A stretch of DNA of 64,000 nt, taken from Ahrensia sp. (lineage in GTDB: Bacteria; Pseudomonadota; Alphaproteobacteria; Rhizobiales; Rhizobiaceae). Numbering within the stretch: position 1 is the first letter of the stretch; the number at the start of each line of letters is the position of its first letter. The notes under the pieces are model-generated. The model made no database searches. It saw only the letters and a list, made by a program, of their open reading frames with translations, and was not told where the DNA came from. The position numbers were made by a program, and so were the translations under genes. This document shows positions 1 to 7,661 of this stretch, in pieces. The stretch lies in NCBI GenBank assembly GCA_002698425.1, contig NZXU01000023.1, positions 34,085 to 98,084 of the forward strand, written 5' to 3'.

Positions 1-1
1 G

Positions 2-1870
2 ACGCTGCTGTCGCTTGCGCAGGCCGCCGATATCGGCTCGCGTCTGGGCTTTTCCTATTATACGGAACAGTTCCTCGCGATCGTCCTCGGTCTGAGCCTC
101 GCGCTGGTGTTTCTCGGTAACAACGGAACGCAGGGCAAGCGGCCCCCCGGCCATGCGCCCGGTATCGTCGATGTCGTGCTCGCTTTTACGGGCCTGGGCT
201 TGTCGCTCTATGTGGCCTGGGCCTATCCGTCTCTGGTCGGCCGGGCGATGATGCTGCCCTGGGACGCGCTGGTGACGGGAAGTGTGCTGTTCCTGCTCGT
301 CCTCGAGGCGCTCAGGCGTTGCGTCGGTTGGGTCCTCGTTATCGTCGTTCTGGTGATTTGCGGCTACGGCCTCATCGGTCATCTTGTCCCCGGCGTGCTG
401 CAAACGCGCGAGGTCGCGCCGCCGCGCATGGCCGTATACCTCGCATTCGATCCGAACGGATTGCTCGGCCTGACGCTGAACGTGGCTGCGACGGTGGTGA
501 TCGCCTTCGTGTTTTTCGGACAGTTGCTGTTGCATTCGGGAGGGGCGAACTTCTTCAACGACATCGCCACCGCCACGATGGGCCGCCGCCGCGGCGGCGC
601 CGCCAAGATCTCCATCGTCGCCTCCGGCCTGTTCGGTTCGATCTCCGGCGTTGTCGTCTCGAATATCGTGGCGACCGGCGTGGTGACGATCCGCCTGATG
701 GTCAATTCCGGCTTTCGGCGCACGACCGCCGCCGCCGTCGAAGCCGTCGCCTCCACCGGCGGGCAGATTGCACCGCCTGTCATGGGCGCGGTCGCCTTCC
801 TGATGGCCGACATCCTGCAAAAGCCCTATTCGGAAATCGTGGTGGCGGCCATCGTGCCGGCCTTGCTCTATTACGTCTCGCTGTTTGCGCAGGCGGACCT
901 GCAGGCGGCCAAGCAGAACATCAAACCGGTCGAGGGCGAGGACATCCCGCCGGTCTCGAAGGTGATGTCGCGCGGCTGGATTTTCATCATTCCCTTCGCG
1001 GCGATCGTTGTGGCGCTGTTCTGGTTCAACCAGCGCGCGGAAACGGCCGCGCTGTGGGGGGCGGTCGCTGCGCTGGCGATCGGCCTGACGGTCGGCTACG
1101 GCGAAGTGAAGATGACGCTGCGCCATTTATGGGACTGCATCGTCGAAACGGGCGTGGCGATCACCGATATCGTCATGATCTCCGCTGCCGCGGGGTTCAT
1201 CATCGGCGTCCTGAACGTCACCGGCCTCGGTTTCGCCGTCACCTATGCGCTCGTCGATCTGGGGCAGGGCAATCTGTTCATCCTGCTGCTGATCTCGGCT
1301 GCCGTCTGCCTTGTGCTCGGCATGGGCATGCCCACGGTTGGCGTTTATCTTCTGCTGGCGGTTCTGGTCGCGCCGTCCCTGGTCGAATCCGGCGTCGAGC
1401 CGATCGCGGCGCATCTCTTCATCTTCTATCTCGGCATGATGTCCATGGTGACGCCGCCGGTCGGCATCGGCGCGTTTTTTGCGGCGTCGATCGCCAAGGC
1501 TCCGCCCATGGCGACAGCCTTCGAGTCTATGCGCTTCGGATGGACCGCCTACATCATCCCGTTCCTGTTCGTATTCTCGCCGGCGTTGCTGCTGATCGGC
1601 AATCCTGTCGATAGCTTGATCGCGGTCGCGACCGCGGTGCTCGGCGTCTATGCGATATCCGCCGCGTTTATCGGCTGGCTGCACGGTCCCGCGGGTCTTG
1701 TGCGGCGGACCGCGATAGCAGCCGCGGGCATTGCGCTTTTGCTGCCGCCGGGCATCGGGGGCGAACTGACCCTGTGGGTCAACGGCGCCGGCCTGATTGT
1801 CCTTGCTATTCTGTGGACATTCGGACGCGGTGCATCGAAACACGAAATCGCGGAGGCTGCCGGACAATGA
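2..1870 (+). CDS. TRAP transporter fused permease (4TM/12TM), 5' truncated by window edge
   Basis: Membrane permease of a TRAP secondary transporter in which the small (DctQ-like) and large (DctM-like) subunits are fused. The reading frame is open to the left edge of the window, so the start lies upstream; a GTG at 107 is internal, because in-frame residues before it are also membrane-like. Many hydrophobic segments and the DctM-type Gly/Ala-rich loops (GSISGVVVSNIVATG, GMGMPTVGVY) are visible. It lies 59 bp upstream of the gentisate genes on the same strand, so aromatic acid import is the likely role. The matching TAXI-type binding protein is presumably just outside the window. The substrate is inferred from context only. 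Confidence 0.9.
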   Translation, partial: TLLSLAQAADIGSRLGFSYYTEQFLAIVLGLSLALVFLGNNGTQGKRPPGHAPGIVDVVLAFTGLGLSLYVAWAYPSLVGRAMMLPWDALVTGSVLFLLVLEALRRCVGWVLVIVVLVICGYGLIGHLVPGVLQTREVAPPRMAVYLAFDPNGLLGLTLNVAATVVIAFVFFGQLLLHSGGANFFNDIATATMGRRRGGAAKISIVASGLFGSISGVVVSNIVATGVVTIRLMVNSGFRRTTAAAVEAVASTGGQIAPPVMGAVAFLMADILQKPYSEIVVAAIVPALLYYVSLFAQADLQAAKQNIKPVEGEDIPPVSKVMSRGWIFIIPFAAIVVALFWFNQRAETAALWGAVAALAIGLTVGYGEVKMTLRHLWDCIVETGVAITDIVMISAAAGFIIGVLNVTGLGFAVTYALVDLGQGNLFILLLISAAVCLVLGMGMPTVGVYLLLAVLVAPSLVESGVEPIAAHLFIFYLGMMSMVTPPVGIGAFFAASIAKAPPMATAFESMRFGWTAYIIPFLFVFSPALLLIGNPVDSLIAVATAVLGVYAISAAFIGWLHGPAGLVRRTAIAAAGIALLLPPGIGGELTLWVNGAGLIVLAILWTFGRGASKHEIAEAAGQ

Positions 1871-1929
1871 CACGGATGAGCCAGCCGCACTTCCAATCCT
1901 GAAGAGACCTCGAAAACAAGGATATACGA

Positions 1930-2625
1930 ATGACATATGTATTCCCACCGGCGCCGATCCCGACTGTTGCGGTTGACGGCAGCGAGGAACGCGTTCCGGT
2001 TCGCCGCATTTTCTGCGTGGGACGGAACTACGCGGCGCATGCACGCGAGATGGGCAAGGATCCGGACCGCGAACCGCCGTTCTTCTTCACCAAGCCGGCC
2101 GATGCCGTCGTCATGGACGGGGAGACGGTCGCCTATCCGCCGGAAACGGAGAACTTCCATTACGAGGCCGAACTGGTCGTCGTCATCGGCAAGGCGGGCC
2201 GCAACATCGCCGAGGCCGACTCGCTTTCGCACGTCTGGGGTTATGCAATCGGCAACGACCTGACGCGCCGCGACCTTCAGCTGGCGGCCCGCGACAAGGG
2301 ACGGCCCTGGGATTTCGGCAAGGCCTTCGACCGTTCGGCCGTTGTCGGCCCTGTTCATCCGGCCGAGAAGGTCGGGCACCCGGACAAGGGCTCGATCAAG
2401 CTGACGGTCAATGGCGAGGTCAAGCAGGACGCCGACTTGTCGGAACTCATCTGGTCGGTGCCGGAAGTTGTTTCGATCCTGTCGCACTCCATTGCGCTGC
2501 AGCCGGGCGATCTCATCATGACCGGCACGCCGGCCGGCGTCGGCCCCCTTGCGGTTGGAGACAAATGCACCGTCGCCATCGAAGGACTGGGCGAGATCAC
2601 GACGACGATCGGGCCGCGGGCGTGA
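1930..2625 (+). CDS. fumarylacetoacetate hydrolase-family protein, probable fumarylpyruvate hydrolase
   Basis: FAH-fold hydrolase of 231 residues, the size of the short single-domain bacterial members. The N-terminal IFCVGRNYAAHAREMG segment, the FFFTKPADAVV strand and the acidic YEAELVVVIGK metal-binding strand are typical of fumarylpyruvate and acylpyruvate hydrolases. It would split fumarylpyruvate into fumarate and pyruvate in the cytoplasm as the last step of gentisate breakdown. An AAGGA ribosome site precedes the ATG. The next gene, a zeta-type GST isomerase, begins 4 bp after the stop, so the two are cotranslated. Fumarylacetoacetate (homogentisate pathway) is an alternative substrate, but the neighbouring gentisate dioxygenase favours fumarylpyruvate. 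Confidence 0.88.
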   Translation: MTYVFPPAPIPTVAVDGSEERVPVRRIFCVGRNYAAHAREMGKDPDREPPFFFTKPADAVVMDGETVAYPPETENFHYEAELVVVIGKAGRNIAEADSLSHVWGYAIGNDLTRRDLQLAARDKGRPWDFGKAFDRSAVVGPVHPAEKVGHPDKGSIKLTVNGEVKQDADLSELIWSVPEVVSILSHSIALQPGDLIMTGTPAGVGPLAVGDKCTVAIEGLGEITTTIGPRA

Positions 2626-2629
2626 TGCA

Positions 2630-3277
2630 ATGACGCTGACGCTGCACAATTTCTTCCGGTCCTCCACCTCGACGCGGTTGCGTGCCGCGTTGAACCTGAA
2701 GGGCCTGGATTACGACTATGTCGCCTATGTGCTGCGCAAGGGCGAGACGCGCACACCGCAATATCTCGCGCTCAACCCGCAGGGTCTCGTGCCGTCGCTC
2801 GAGCGCGAGGACGGCAAGGTCATGACGCAGTCGCTGGCGATCATCGAGTGGCTCGAGGAGATGCATCCCGAGCCGGCGCTGCTGCCGGCCGATCCGGACG
2901 GTCGGGCGCGCGTGCGCGCGCTCGCCTACATGATCGCCTGCGAGGTGCATCCGCTGAACAACCTGCGGGTTCTCGGCTATATCGCCGACCGTTTCGGCGC
3001 CGACGAAGCCGGGCAGAAGGAATGGTTCACCCATTGGGTCGTCACCACCTTCGACGCGCTCGAAACAATGCTCGCGCGGGACGCCGACACCGGGGCGTTC
3101 TGCCATGGCGATACGCCGGGACTTGCCGACATCTGTCTCTACGCGCAGGTCTGGAACAATCGGCGCTTCGAGATCGATACGGCCAATTGGCCGACGATAG
3201 CCGGCATATTCGGTCGGCTCGACGCCATCGCGGCCTTCCGCGATGCCGCGCCACCCAACCAACCCGACGCGACCTGA
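2630..3277 (+). CDS. maleylpyruvate/maleylacetoacetate isomerase (zeta-class GST)
   Basis: Glutathione transferase-fold isomerase of 215 residues. The N-terminal active-site motif SSTSTRLRAAL corresponds to the zeta-class SSxSxRVRIAL signature, and QSLAIIEWLEE is the glutathione-binding ES/QS motif. It would convert maleylpyruvate to fumarylpyruvate using glutathione as cofactor. I chose the ATG 4 bp after the preceding stop; a longer frame opens upstream, but it would run deep into the hydrolase gene and adds no family sequence. It sits between the hydrolase and gentisate dioxygenase genes, exactly the order expected of a gentisate operon. Maleylacetoacetate is an alternative substrate. Confidence 0.88.
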   Translation: MTLTLHNFFRSSTSTRLRAALNLKGLDYDYVAYVLRKGETRTPQYLALNPQGLVPSLEREDGKVMTQSLAIIEWLEEMHPEPALLPADPDGRARVRALAYMIACEVHPLNNLRVLGYIADRFGADEAGQKEWFTHWVVTTFDALETMLARDADTGAFCHGDTPGLADICLYAQVWNNRRFEIDTANWPTIAGIFGRLDAIAAFRDAAPPNQPDAT

Positions 3278-3310
3278 AACGGCGCGCGGAAAAAGGAATG
3301 GAGGATTGTC

Positions 3311-4414
3311 ATGAATGAAGCCGTAACGCATGAGAATGTCGCGCATGCCATGCAGCCCGAGGACACGCCGGAACTGCGCGAACTCTACAAGGGTTTCGAG
3401 GCCGAAAGCCTGATCCCGTTGTGGACGCAACTCGGCGACCTGATGCCGATCCATCCCAAGTCCAAGGCCGTGCCGCATGTCTGGAAATGGTCCAACCTGC
3501 TGCCGCTCGCCGAGAGATCCGGTGAACTGGTGCCGGTGGGCCGCGGCGGCGAGCGCCGCGCGATCGGGCTCGCCAATCCCGGCCTGGCCCCGAATGCCTA
3601 TGTGTCCCCCACTCTGTGGGCCGCGATCCAGTATCTGTGCCCGGGCGAGACGGCGCCCGAACACCGCCACAGCCAGAACGCATTCCGGTTCGTGGTCGAG
3701 GGCGAGGGCGTGTGGACGGTCGTCAATGGCGATCCGGTGCGCATGAGCCGCGGCGACCTTCTTCTGACGCCGGGCTGGAACTTTCATGGCCATCACAATG
3801 TCACCAACAGCCCGATGGCCTGGATCGACGGCCTCGATATCCCGTTCAGTCAGCAGATGGATGTGGGCTTCTTCGAATTCGGCGCGGACCGGCTGACCGA
3901 CAATGCGACGCCGAATTATTCGCGCGGCGAGCGCCTGTGGTGCCACCCGGGCCTCCGGCCGCTGTCGCAATTGCAGGACACGGTTTCCACGCCGATCGGC
4001 GCCTATCGCTGGGAATTCACCGACCGCGCGCTGACCGAGCAATTGCTCCTCGAGGACGAGAGCCAGCCGGCAACCGTCGAGCAGGGGCATGCGGCCATCC
4101 GCTACGTCAATCCGACGACGGGCGGAGACGTGATGCCGACGATCCGCTGCGAGTTCCACCGCCTGAGGGCCGGGACCGAGACGTCGAGCCGTCAGGAAGT
4201 CGGGTCCACGGTGTTCCAGGTGTTCGAGGGTGAGGGAGCCGTTGTCCTTAACGGCGAAACGCGCAAGCTCGAAAAGGGCGACATGTTCGTGGTGCCGTCC
4301 TGGATCCCGTGGTCGCTTCAGGCCGAGACGCAGTTCGACCTGTTCCGCTTCTCCGATGCCCCGATCATGGAACGGCTGCACTTCATGCGCACGAAGGTCG
4401 CCGGGCAGGACTGA
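3311..4414 (+). CDS. gentisate 1,2-dioxygenase
   Basis: Bicupin ring-cleavage dioxygenase of 367 residues, close to the family's usual 340-380. It opens gentisate (2,5-dihydroxybenzoate) between C1 and C2 to give maleylpyruvate. The first cupin holds the Fe(II) ligands as H118-x-H120 in the segment EHRHSQNAFRF and H159 in WNFHGHHN. A second cupin lies around residues 275-345 (STVFQVFEGEGAVVLNG). The ATG has a strong GGAGG ribosome site 6 bp upstream. The stop overlaps the next start by one base (TGATG). This gene anchors the assignment of the surrounding operon. Confidence 0.95.
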   Translation: MNEAVTHENVAHAMQPEDTPELRELYKGFEAESLIPLWTQLGDLMPIHPKSKAVPHVWKWSNLLPLAERSGELVPVGRGGERRAIGLANPGLAPNAYVSPTLWAAIQYLCPGETAPEHRHSQNAFRFVVEGEGVWTVVNGDPVRMSRGDLLLTPGWNFHGHHNVTNSPMAWIDGLDIPFSQQMDVGFFEFGADRLTDNATPNYSRGERLWCHPGLRPLSQLQDTVSTPIGAYRWEFTDRALTEQLLLEDESQPATVEQGHAAIRYVNPTTGGDVMPTIRCEFHRLRAGTETSSRQEVGSTVFQVFEGEGAVVLNGETRKLEKGDMFVVPSWIPWSLQAETQFDLFRFSDAPIMERLHFMRTKVAGQD

Positions 4415-4965
4415 TGTCCCTGACCGAAACGGACCGGGCCGCCCGCGAAGCCTTGCGGGCGCGGCAGGGGGCGGGCGCGCGTTACGATGCGCCCAACGCC
4501 CCCGCCGGGGATCTGCTTCTGGCTCGCCGCGGAGCGGCCTTCTTCGCCCGCAAGCTCAACGAGCTTTCGGATGCGGATTTCGACGGTCCCTCGCTTCGCG
4601 GCGGCTGGTCGCGGCGGCATCTGATCGCCGATGTCAGCTATCGGGCGCGCGCCATGGCGATTGCGCTCAAGAGCCTGCGCGAGGATCTGACGGACGAGGA
4701 AGCGGAATGGAGGCCGGACGTCGCGCTGGCCGCGACGCTCCCGGTCCGCGCGCTGCGTTATCTCTACGAACACAGCGACGTCCATCTCAACGTCGAGTTC
4801 CGCGATCTTTCGGATGAGGGGTGGGACGGCGAAATACGTCTCGGGGAAGGCGCTCCGGTTGCCGTGCGGACCCTCCCGCTTCTGCGCGCGAGGGAAATCT
4901 GGCGCGCCGCCGTCGATCTGGGCAACGGCGCGCGTATGGCGGACCTTCCGGCGAGCCTCGCCTGA
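4414..4965 (+). CDS. maleylpyruvate isomerase-like protein of the DinB/MDMPI superfamily
   Basis: Small helical protein of 183 residues resembling the N-terminal domain of mycothiol-dependent maleylpyruvate isomerases (DinB-like four-helix fold). The segment LRGGWSRRHLIADVSYRARAM corresponds to the PGWTRxHVLAHL metal-binding helix, and YLYEHSDVHLNVEF may provide further His ligands. It is translationally coupled to gentisate dioxygenase by TGATG, so it belongs to the operon. Seen: an MDMPI-type domain. Inferred: a second maleylpyruvate isomerase beside the GST-type enzyme. The thiol cofactor is unknown, since mycothiol is an actinobacterial compound. A longer upstream frame inside the dioxygenase gene was rejected. 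Confidence 0.72.
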   Translation: MSLTETDRAAREALRARQGAGARYDAPNAPAGDLLLARRGAAFFARKLNELSDADFDGPSLRGGWSRRHLIADVSYRARAMAIALKSLREDLTDEEAEWRPDVALAATLPVRALRYLYEHSDVHLNVEFRDLSDEGWDGEIRLGEGAPVAVRTLPLLRAREIWRAAVDLGNGARMADLPASLA

Positions 4966-4973
4966 TGCCTGAG

Positions 4974-4993
4974 CCGGGCCGCATTCGGCCCGG
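4974..4993. terminator. GC-rich hairpin at end of gentisate operon
   Basis: Perfect 8-bp stem CCGGGCCG/CGGCCCGG with a CATT loop, 9 bp after the last stop of the gentisate operon. No U-run follows, so it is a weak or Rho-assisted terminator or an mRNA 3'-end stabiliser. Confidence 0.45.
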
Positions 4994-5099
4994 AACGCCC
5001 CGCGATCCCGTCACGGAACGTAGGCGCCGCACGAGACCAATCATTTCGCATGTTCCATGGCCGGCGCTGCCCGGACGCCCATCCGGCAAGCTGACCGCG

Positions 5100-5558
5100 C
5101 TATGACTTGGAGGAAAGGTTTTCGATCAGCTTGTCCAGCGCCGAATAAAGCTGCAGAAGCTCTTCCTCCTCGAAATCCTCCAAGGCGAGATTGGCGACGG
5201 ACCTGGCGCGGTTCATCGCATGATCGATCTTGCGCCGGCCATCCCCGGTCAGGCTCACGATGATCATGCGCCTGTCCTTTTGGTGACGCTCCCGGGATAT
5301 GAGCTTCTTCTGGGCAAGCTCGTCCAGCACGCGCGTCGACGACGCTTTCTCGATGCCCATCCGGGCGGACAGCTCGGACTGGCTTACGGGGCCTTCTTCC
5401 TTGAGCGTTCTGAGGTGGACATATTGCGCCATGCTCAGTTCGGAGCCCGCCAGATGTCTCTGCAGCAGCTTGCCATAGAGATGATACACGAGCCGCAGCG
5501 ACGCCCCGAGCCCCCTCCTTTTCGAAAGGGGAGTTGTTATATCATTGTTTTCAAACAT
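5100..5558 (-). CDS. MarR-family transcriptional regulator
   Basis: Winged-helix repressor of 152 residues. The DNA-binding core is visible as VSQSELSARMGIEKASSTRVLDELAQKKLI followed by the wing RERHQKDRRMIIVSLT; the DRR signature is canonical for MarR proteins. The N- and C-terminal helices would form the dimer. It is divergent from the Rieske/amidohydrolase operon, and the 108-bp gap holds two 15-bp palindromes on the promoter of that operon, its most likely targets. An aromatic ligand is expected by analogy. The last residues (KLIENLSSKS) are ordinary and the gene appears complete. Confidence 0.9.
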   Translation of the reverse strand: MFENNDITTPLSKRRGLGASLRLVYHLYGKLLQRHLAGSELSMAQYVHLRTLKEEGPVSQSELSARMGIEKASSTRVLDELAQKKLISRERHQKDRRMIIVSLTGDGRRKIDHAMNRARSVANLALEDFEEEELLQLYSALDKLIENLSSKS

Positions 5559-5578
5559 AATTTGATATTTTCAAGCTC

Positions 5579-5607
5579 TTGACGAAATCTATAGCATTCC
5601 ATACAGT
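5579..5607 (+). promoter_or_regulatory. sigma70-type promoter of the Rieske/amidohydrolase operon
   Basis: TTGACG (5579-5584) and TACAGT (5602-5607) are separated by 17 bp. The -10 element touches the first palindrome at 5606, an arrangement that suits repression. Confidence 0.5.
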
Positions 5608-5620
5608 AAGACAATCTTAC
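5606..5620. promoter_or_regulatory. palindromic operator 1 (GTAAG-N5-CTTAC)
   Basis: GTAAGACAATCTTAC, a perfect inverted repeat with 6-bp arms and a 3-bp centre. It overlaps the -10 element and presumed start site. It shares spacing and half-sites with the copy at 5633-5647 and is probably bound by the divergent MarR protein. Confidence 0.65.
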
Positions 5621-5632
5621 CAATTTAATATG

Positions 5633-5647
5633 GTAAGCATATCTTAC
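5633..5647. promoter_or_regulatory. palindromic operator 2 (GTAAG-N5-CTTAC)
   Basis: GTAAGCATATCTTAC, the second copy of the 15-bp palindrome, with its centre 27 bp from the first. It lies just upstream of the strong GGGAGGAGG ribosome site of the Rieske gene. Confidence 0.62.
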
Positions 5648-5666
5648 TAAATAGGGAGGAGGTTTC

Positions 5667-6032
5667 ATGTCCGAGAGACTGCTGTGCGCGTCATCTGAGC
5701 TCAGCGAGACGGTCGCGAAAATTTTCGAAATCGAAGGCGTCGAGATCGGCGTCATTCGCCACAAGGACGATATCTTTGCCTATCTGAATATTTGCCCGCA
5801 TCAGGGCGGCCCCGTTTGCGAGGGGCTCAAGATGCCGAAGGTCTGCATCGAGCTGGACGAATTGAAACGGCCGATCCGGCAAAATTTCGATACCGGCGAA
5901 ATGCATCTCGTCTGTCCCTGGCATGGCTGGGAATTCAAGATCGAAACCGGTGAGGCCGCGGGGGATCCCAACATACGGCTTCGCCGGTTCAAGACCGTTG
6001 AACGCGATGAGAACGTCTATGTCGAAATTTGA
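5667..6032 (+). CDS. Rieske [2Fe-2S] protein with enlarged cluster spacing
   Basis: Soluble Rieske protein of 121 residues. The cluster ligands are C43-x-H45 (CPHQGG) and C83-x2-H86 (CPWHGWEF). The 37 residues between H45 and C83 exceed the usual 15-17; the extra segment, KVCIELDELKRPIRQNF, is inserted between the two ligand loops. It begins with a strong GGGAGGAGG ribosome site. It could act as a ferredoxin-like electron carrier or as one subunit of an unrecognised oxygenase. The downstream genes are a small unknown and an amidohydrolase, and no obvious oxygenase partner is adjacent. A MarR-type operator pair controls it. Confidence 0.88.
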   Translation: MSERLLCASSELSETVAKIFEIEGVEIGVIRHKDDIFAYLNICPHQGGPVCEGLKMPKVCIELDELKRPIRQNFDTGEMHLVCPWHGWEFKIETGEAAGDPNIRLRRFKTVERDENVYVEI

Positions 6033-6318
6033 GCAGGTCGCGGCCAGGGCGCAGCCGCTGAACGCGTCATTCGAACATGTGATGAGCGCGCTCCGCGCAC
6101 CGGAGGAACACGGTCTGAGCGTCGGGCAGCTACAGGCGCTGTTCGCCGAGATCGTGCGCAATTACGCCGAGCTTCGCGAACTCGAAAAGGATCTGCCTCC
6201 CTTCCCGGAAAACAACGACGTCTCGGCCACCGAGGTTGCGATCGCCGCCACCGGCATTCTCGAGGCTGCCGACATGGCGGTGTTCGAACTGGGCATGTGG
6301 CAAACGCTGAAACAATAG
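6019..6318 (+). CDS. small hypothetical protein (99 aa)
   Basis: No family recognised. It overlaps the Rieske gene by 14 bp, so it is translated from the same message; an in-frame ATG at 6007 would add four residues. The product is acidic, predicted mostly alpha-helical (segments LQALFAEIVRNYAELRELEKDL and TEVAIAATGILEAADMAVFELGMW), and has no signal peptide or membrane segment. Its fixed place between a Rieske protein and an amidohydrolase suggests a subunit or assembly partner; this is inferred from context only. Confidence 0.7.
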   Translation: MSKFEQVAARAQPLNASFEHVMSALRAPEEHGLSVGQLQALFAEIVRNYAELRELEKDLPPFPENNDVSATEVAIAATGILEAADMAVFELGMWQTLKQ

Positions 6319-6338
6319 AGCGCGGGTGAGTGACACAA

Positions 6339-7574
6339 ATGACAAGTGCGAAGAAAGAATTTCTCTACGGCTCCAACGACGATCCCTCGATCCAGGAGTT
6401 CAACACGACGAAGCTTCTGAAAAACGCGAAGAAGCAGGCGCTCGACAGAAACTACAAGGACTTTTTCATCTGCGACGTGGATGCGCACCACTATGAAACC
6501 GAAGCGCTGCCGGAGATCCTGGAATATATGGACGACCCGGTCATGCGCCATCTCGGTCTGTCGGCCGGGAATGTCGGCCGGGCCGGTCTGATCCCGCAAA
6601 CGATCGGCACGCAGGACATGGCCGGACGCGTGACGCGTTATCCCGGGCGCGCCAGGGAGGTGGTCCCCGAGACCCCGCACCGGGACATCACGCTGACGCG
6701 CCGCTGGATGGATGCGCTCGGCGTGGACATCGCCTGCCTGTTCCCGACCCCGATGCTCCTGCTGGCAACGCATCCGCAACCCGAAGTCGAAGTCGCCATG
6801 GCGCGTGCCTACAACAGGTGGCTTTGCGAACGGATCCTGGAGGAAGACGAACGGATCTGTTCGATGGTCTATCTCCCGGTCAACGAGCCTCACGCGGCGG
6901 AGCAGATCATCGACGAGTTCGCGGATCGCAAGGGCGTCGTCGGCTTCCTGTCCACGGGCTATCTGAAACGCCCCGTGCACGACACGGAACTGATGCGCGT
7001 CTATGCCAAGCTGGAGGAGCGCGGAAAGCCGCTTGGCTTCCATGCCGTCTACAATTGGGGAGACTCGTCCCTGGCGCAGCTGAACAAGTTCATCTCCGTC
7101 CATGCGCTCGGATTCAGCTTCTGCAACATCATCCATATGACGAACTGGGTGCTGAACGGGATGCCCGAACGGTTCCCCGGGCTGAATACGCTCTGGATCG
7201 AGAGTGGCCTGGCGTGGGTGCCGTTCCTGATGCAGCGCCTGGACAACGAATACATGATGCGCACCTCCGACGCACCGCTTCTGAAAAAGAAGCCGAGCGA
7301 CTACATGCGCGAAATGTTCTATTCGTCCCAGCCGATGGAGAAGGTGGACAACAGGGAAGCGCTGGAAGTGACGTTCAAGATGATGAACGCGGAATCCCAG
7401 CTGCTCTACTCGTCGGACTACCCGCATTGGGACATGGATCTGCCCAGCACGATCTACGATCTTCCCTTCCTGGGAGAACAGGCAAAACGGAATATTCTGG
7501 GCGGCAACGCGCAAAAGTTCTTCAAGCTGGAGCCGACGCTCTCCGAGTGGAAGCTGGAGGCACGCAAGGGATAG
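6339..7574 (+). CDS. amidohydrolase-family (COG2159/ACMSD-like) metal-dependent enzyme
   Basis: TIM-barrel amidohydrolase of 411 residues. The N-terminal metal site appears as CDVDAHHYE (D46, D48, H50, H51), a later His as LGFHAVYNW, and the C-terminal Asp as YSSDYPHWDMD. Members of this branch hydrolyse or decarboxylate aromatic and ring-derived carboxylates. A GTG at 6330 would add three residues; I prefer the ATG at 6339. It is the last gene of the Rieske operon. The reaction is unknown. Candidates include a decarboxylase or a C-C or amide hydrolase acting on the product of a Rieske-dependent step. Confidence 0.85.
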   Translation: MTSAKKEFLYGSNDDPSIQEFNTTKLLKNAKKQALDRNYKDFFICDVDAHHYETEALPEILEYMDDPVMRHLGLSAGNVGRAGLIPQTIGTQDMAGRVTRYPGRAREVVPETPHRDITLTRRWMDALGVDIACLFPTPMLLLATHPQPEVEVAMARAYNRWLCERILEEDERICSMVYLPVNEPHAAEQIIDEFADRKGVVGFLSTGYLKRPVHDTELMRVYAKLEERGKPLGFHAVYNWGDSSLAQLNKFISVHALGFSFCNIIHMTNWVLNGMPERFPGLNTLWIESGLAWVPFLMQRLDNEYMMRTSDAPLLKKKPSDYMREMFYSSQPMEKVDNREALEVTFKMMNAESQLLYSSDYPHWDMDLPSTIYDLPFLGEQAKRNILGGNAQKFFKLEPTLSEWKLEARKG

Positions 7575-7583
7575 CCCCTCGGC

Positions 7584-7618
7584 GCCGCGTGGCCTGCTCT
7601 ACTGGCCGGTCACGCGGC
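7584..7618. terminator. hairpin between convergent genes
   Basis: GCCGCGTG (7584-7591) pairs with CACGCGGC (7611-7618), extended inward by GCC/GGC. It lies between the ends of the amidohydrolase and aldolase genes and may terminate both directions. There is no clear U-run. Confidence 0.4.
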
Positions 7619-7661
7619 ATTCGGACTTGTCCGGGCTTGTCGCCTGGCCCGTGATCCACGG

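Noticed and set aside
2597..4381. 594-codon open frame on the minus strand across the gentisate genes
   Set aside because: It is an antisense shadow of gentisate dioxygenase and its neighbours with no recognisable domain. Other such frames (for example 53736-56165 and 60653-62491 minus, 36022-37941 plus) were rejected for the same reason.
4974..4993. Calling the GC hairpin after the gentisate operon a strong intrinsic terminator
   Set aside because: There is no U-run; only the structure at 18190-18226 meets that standard.
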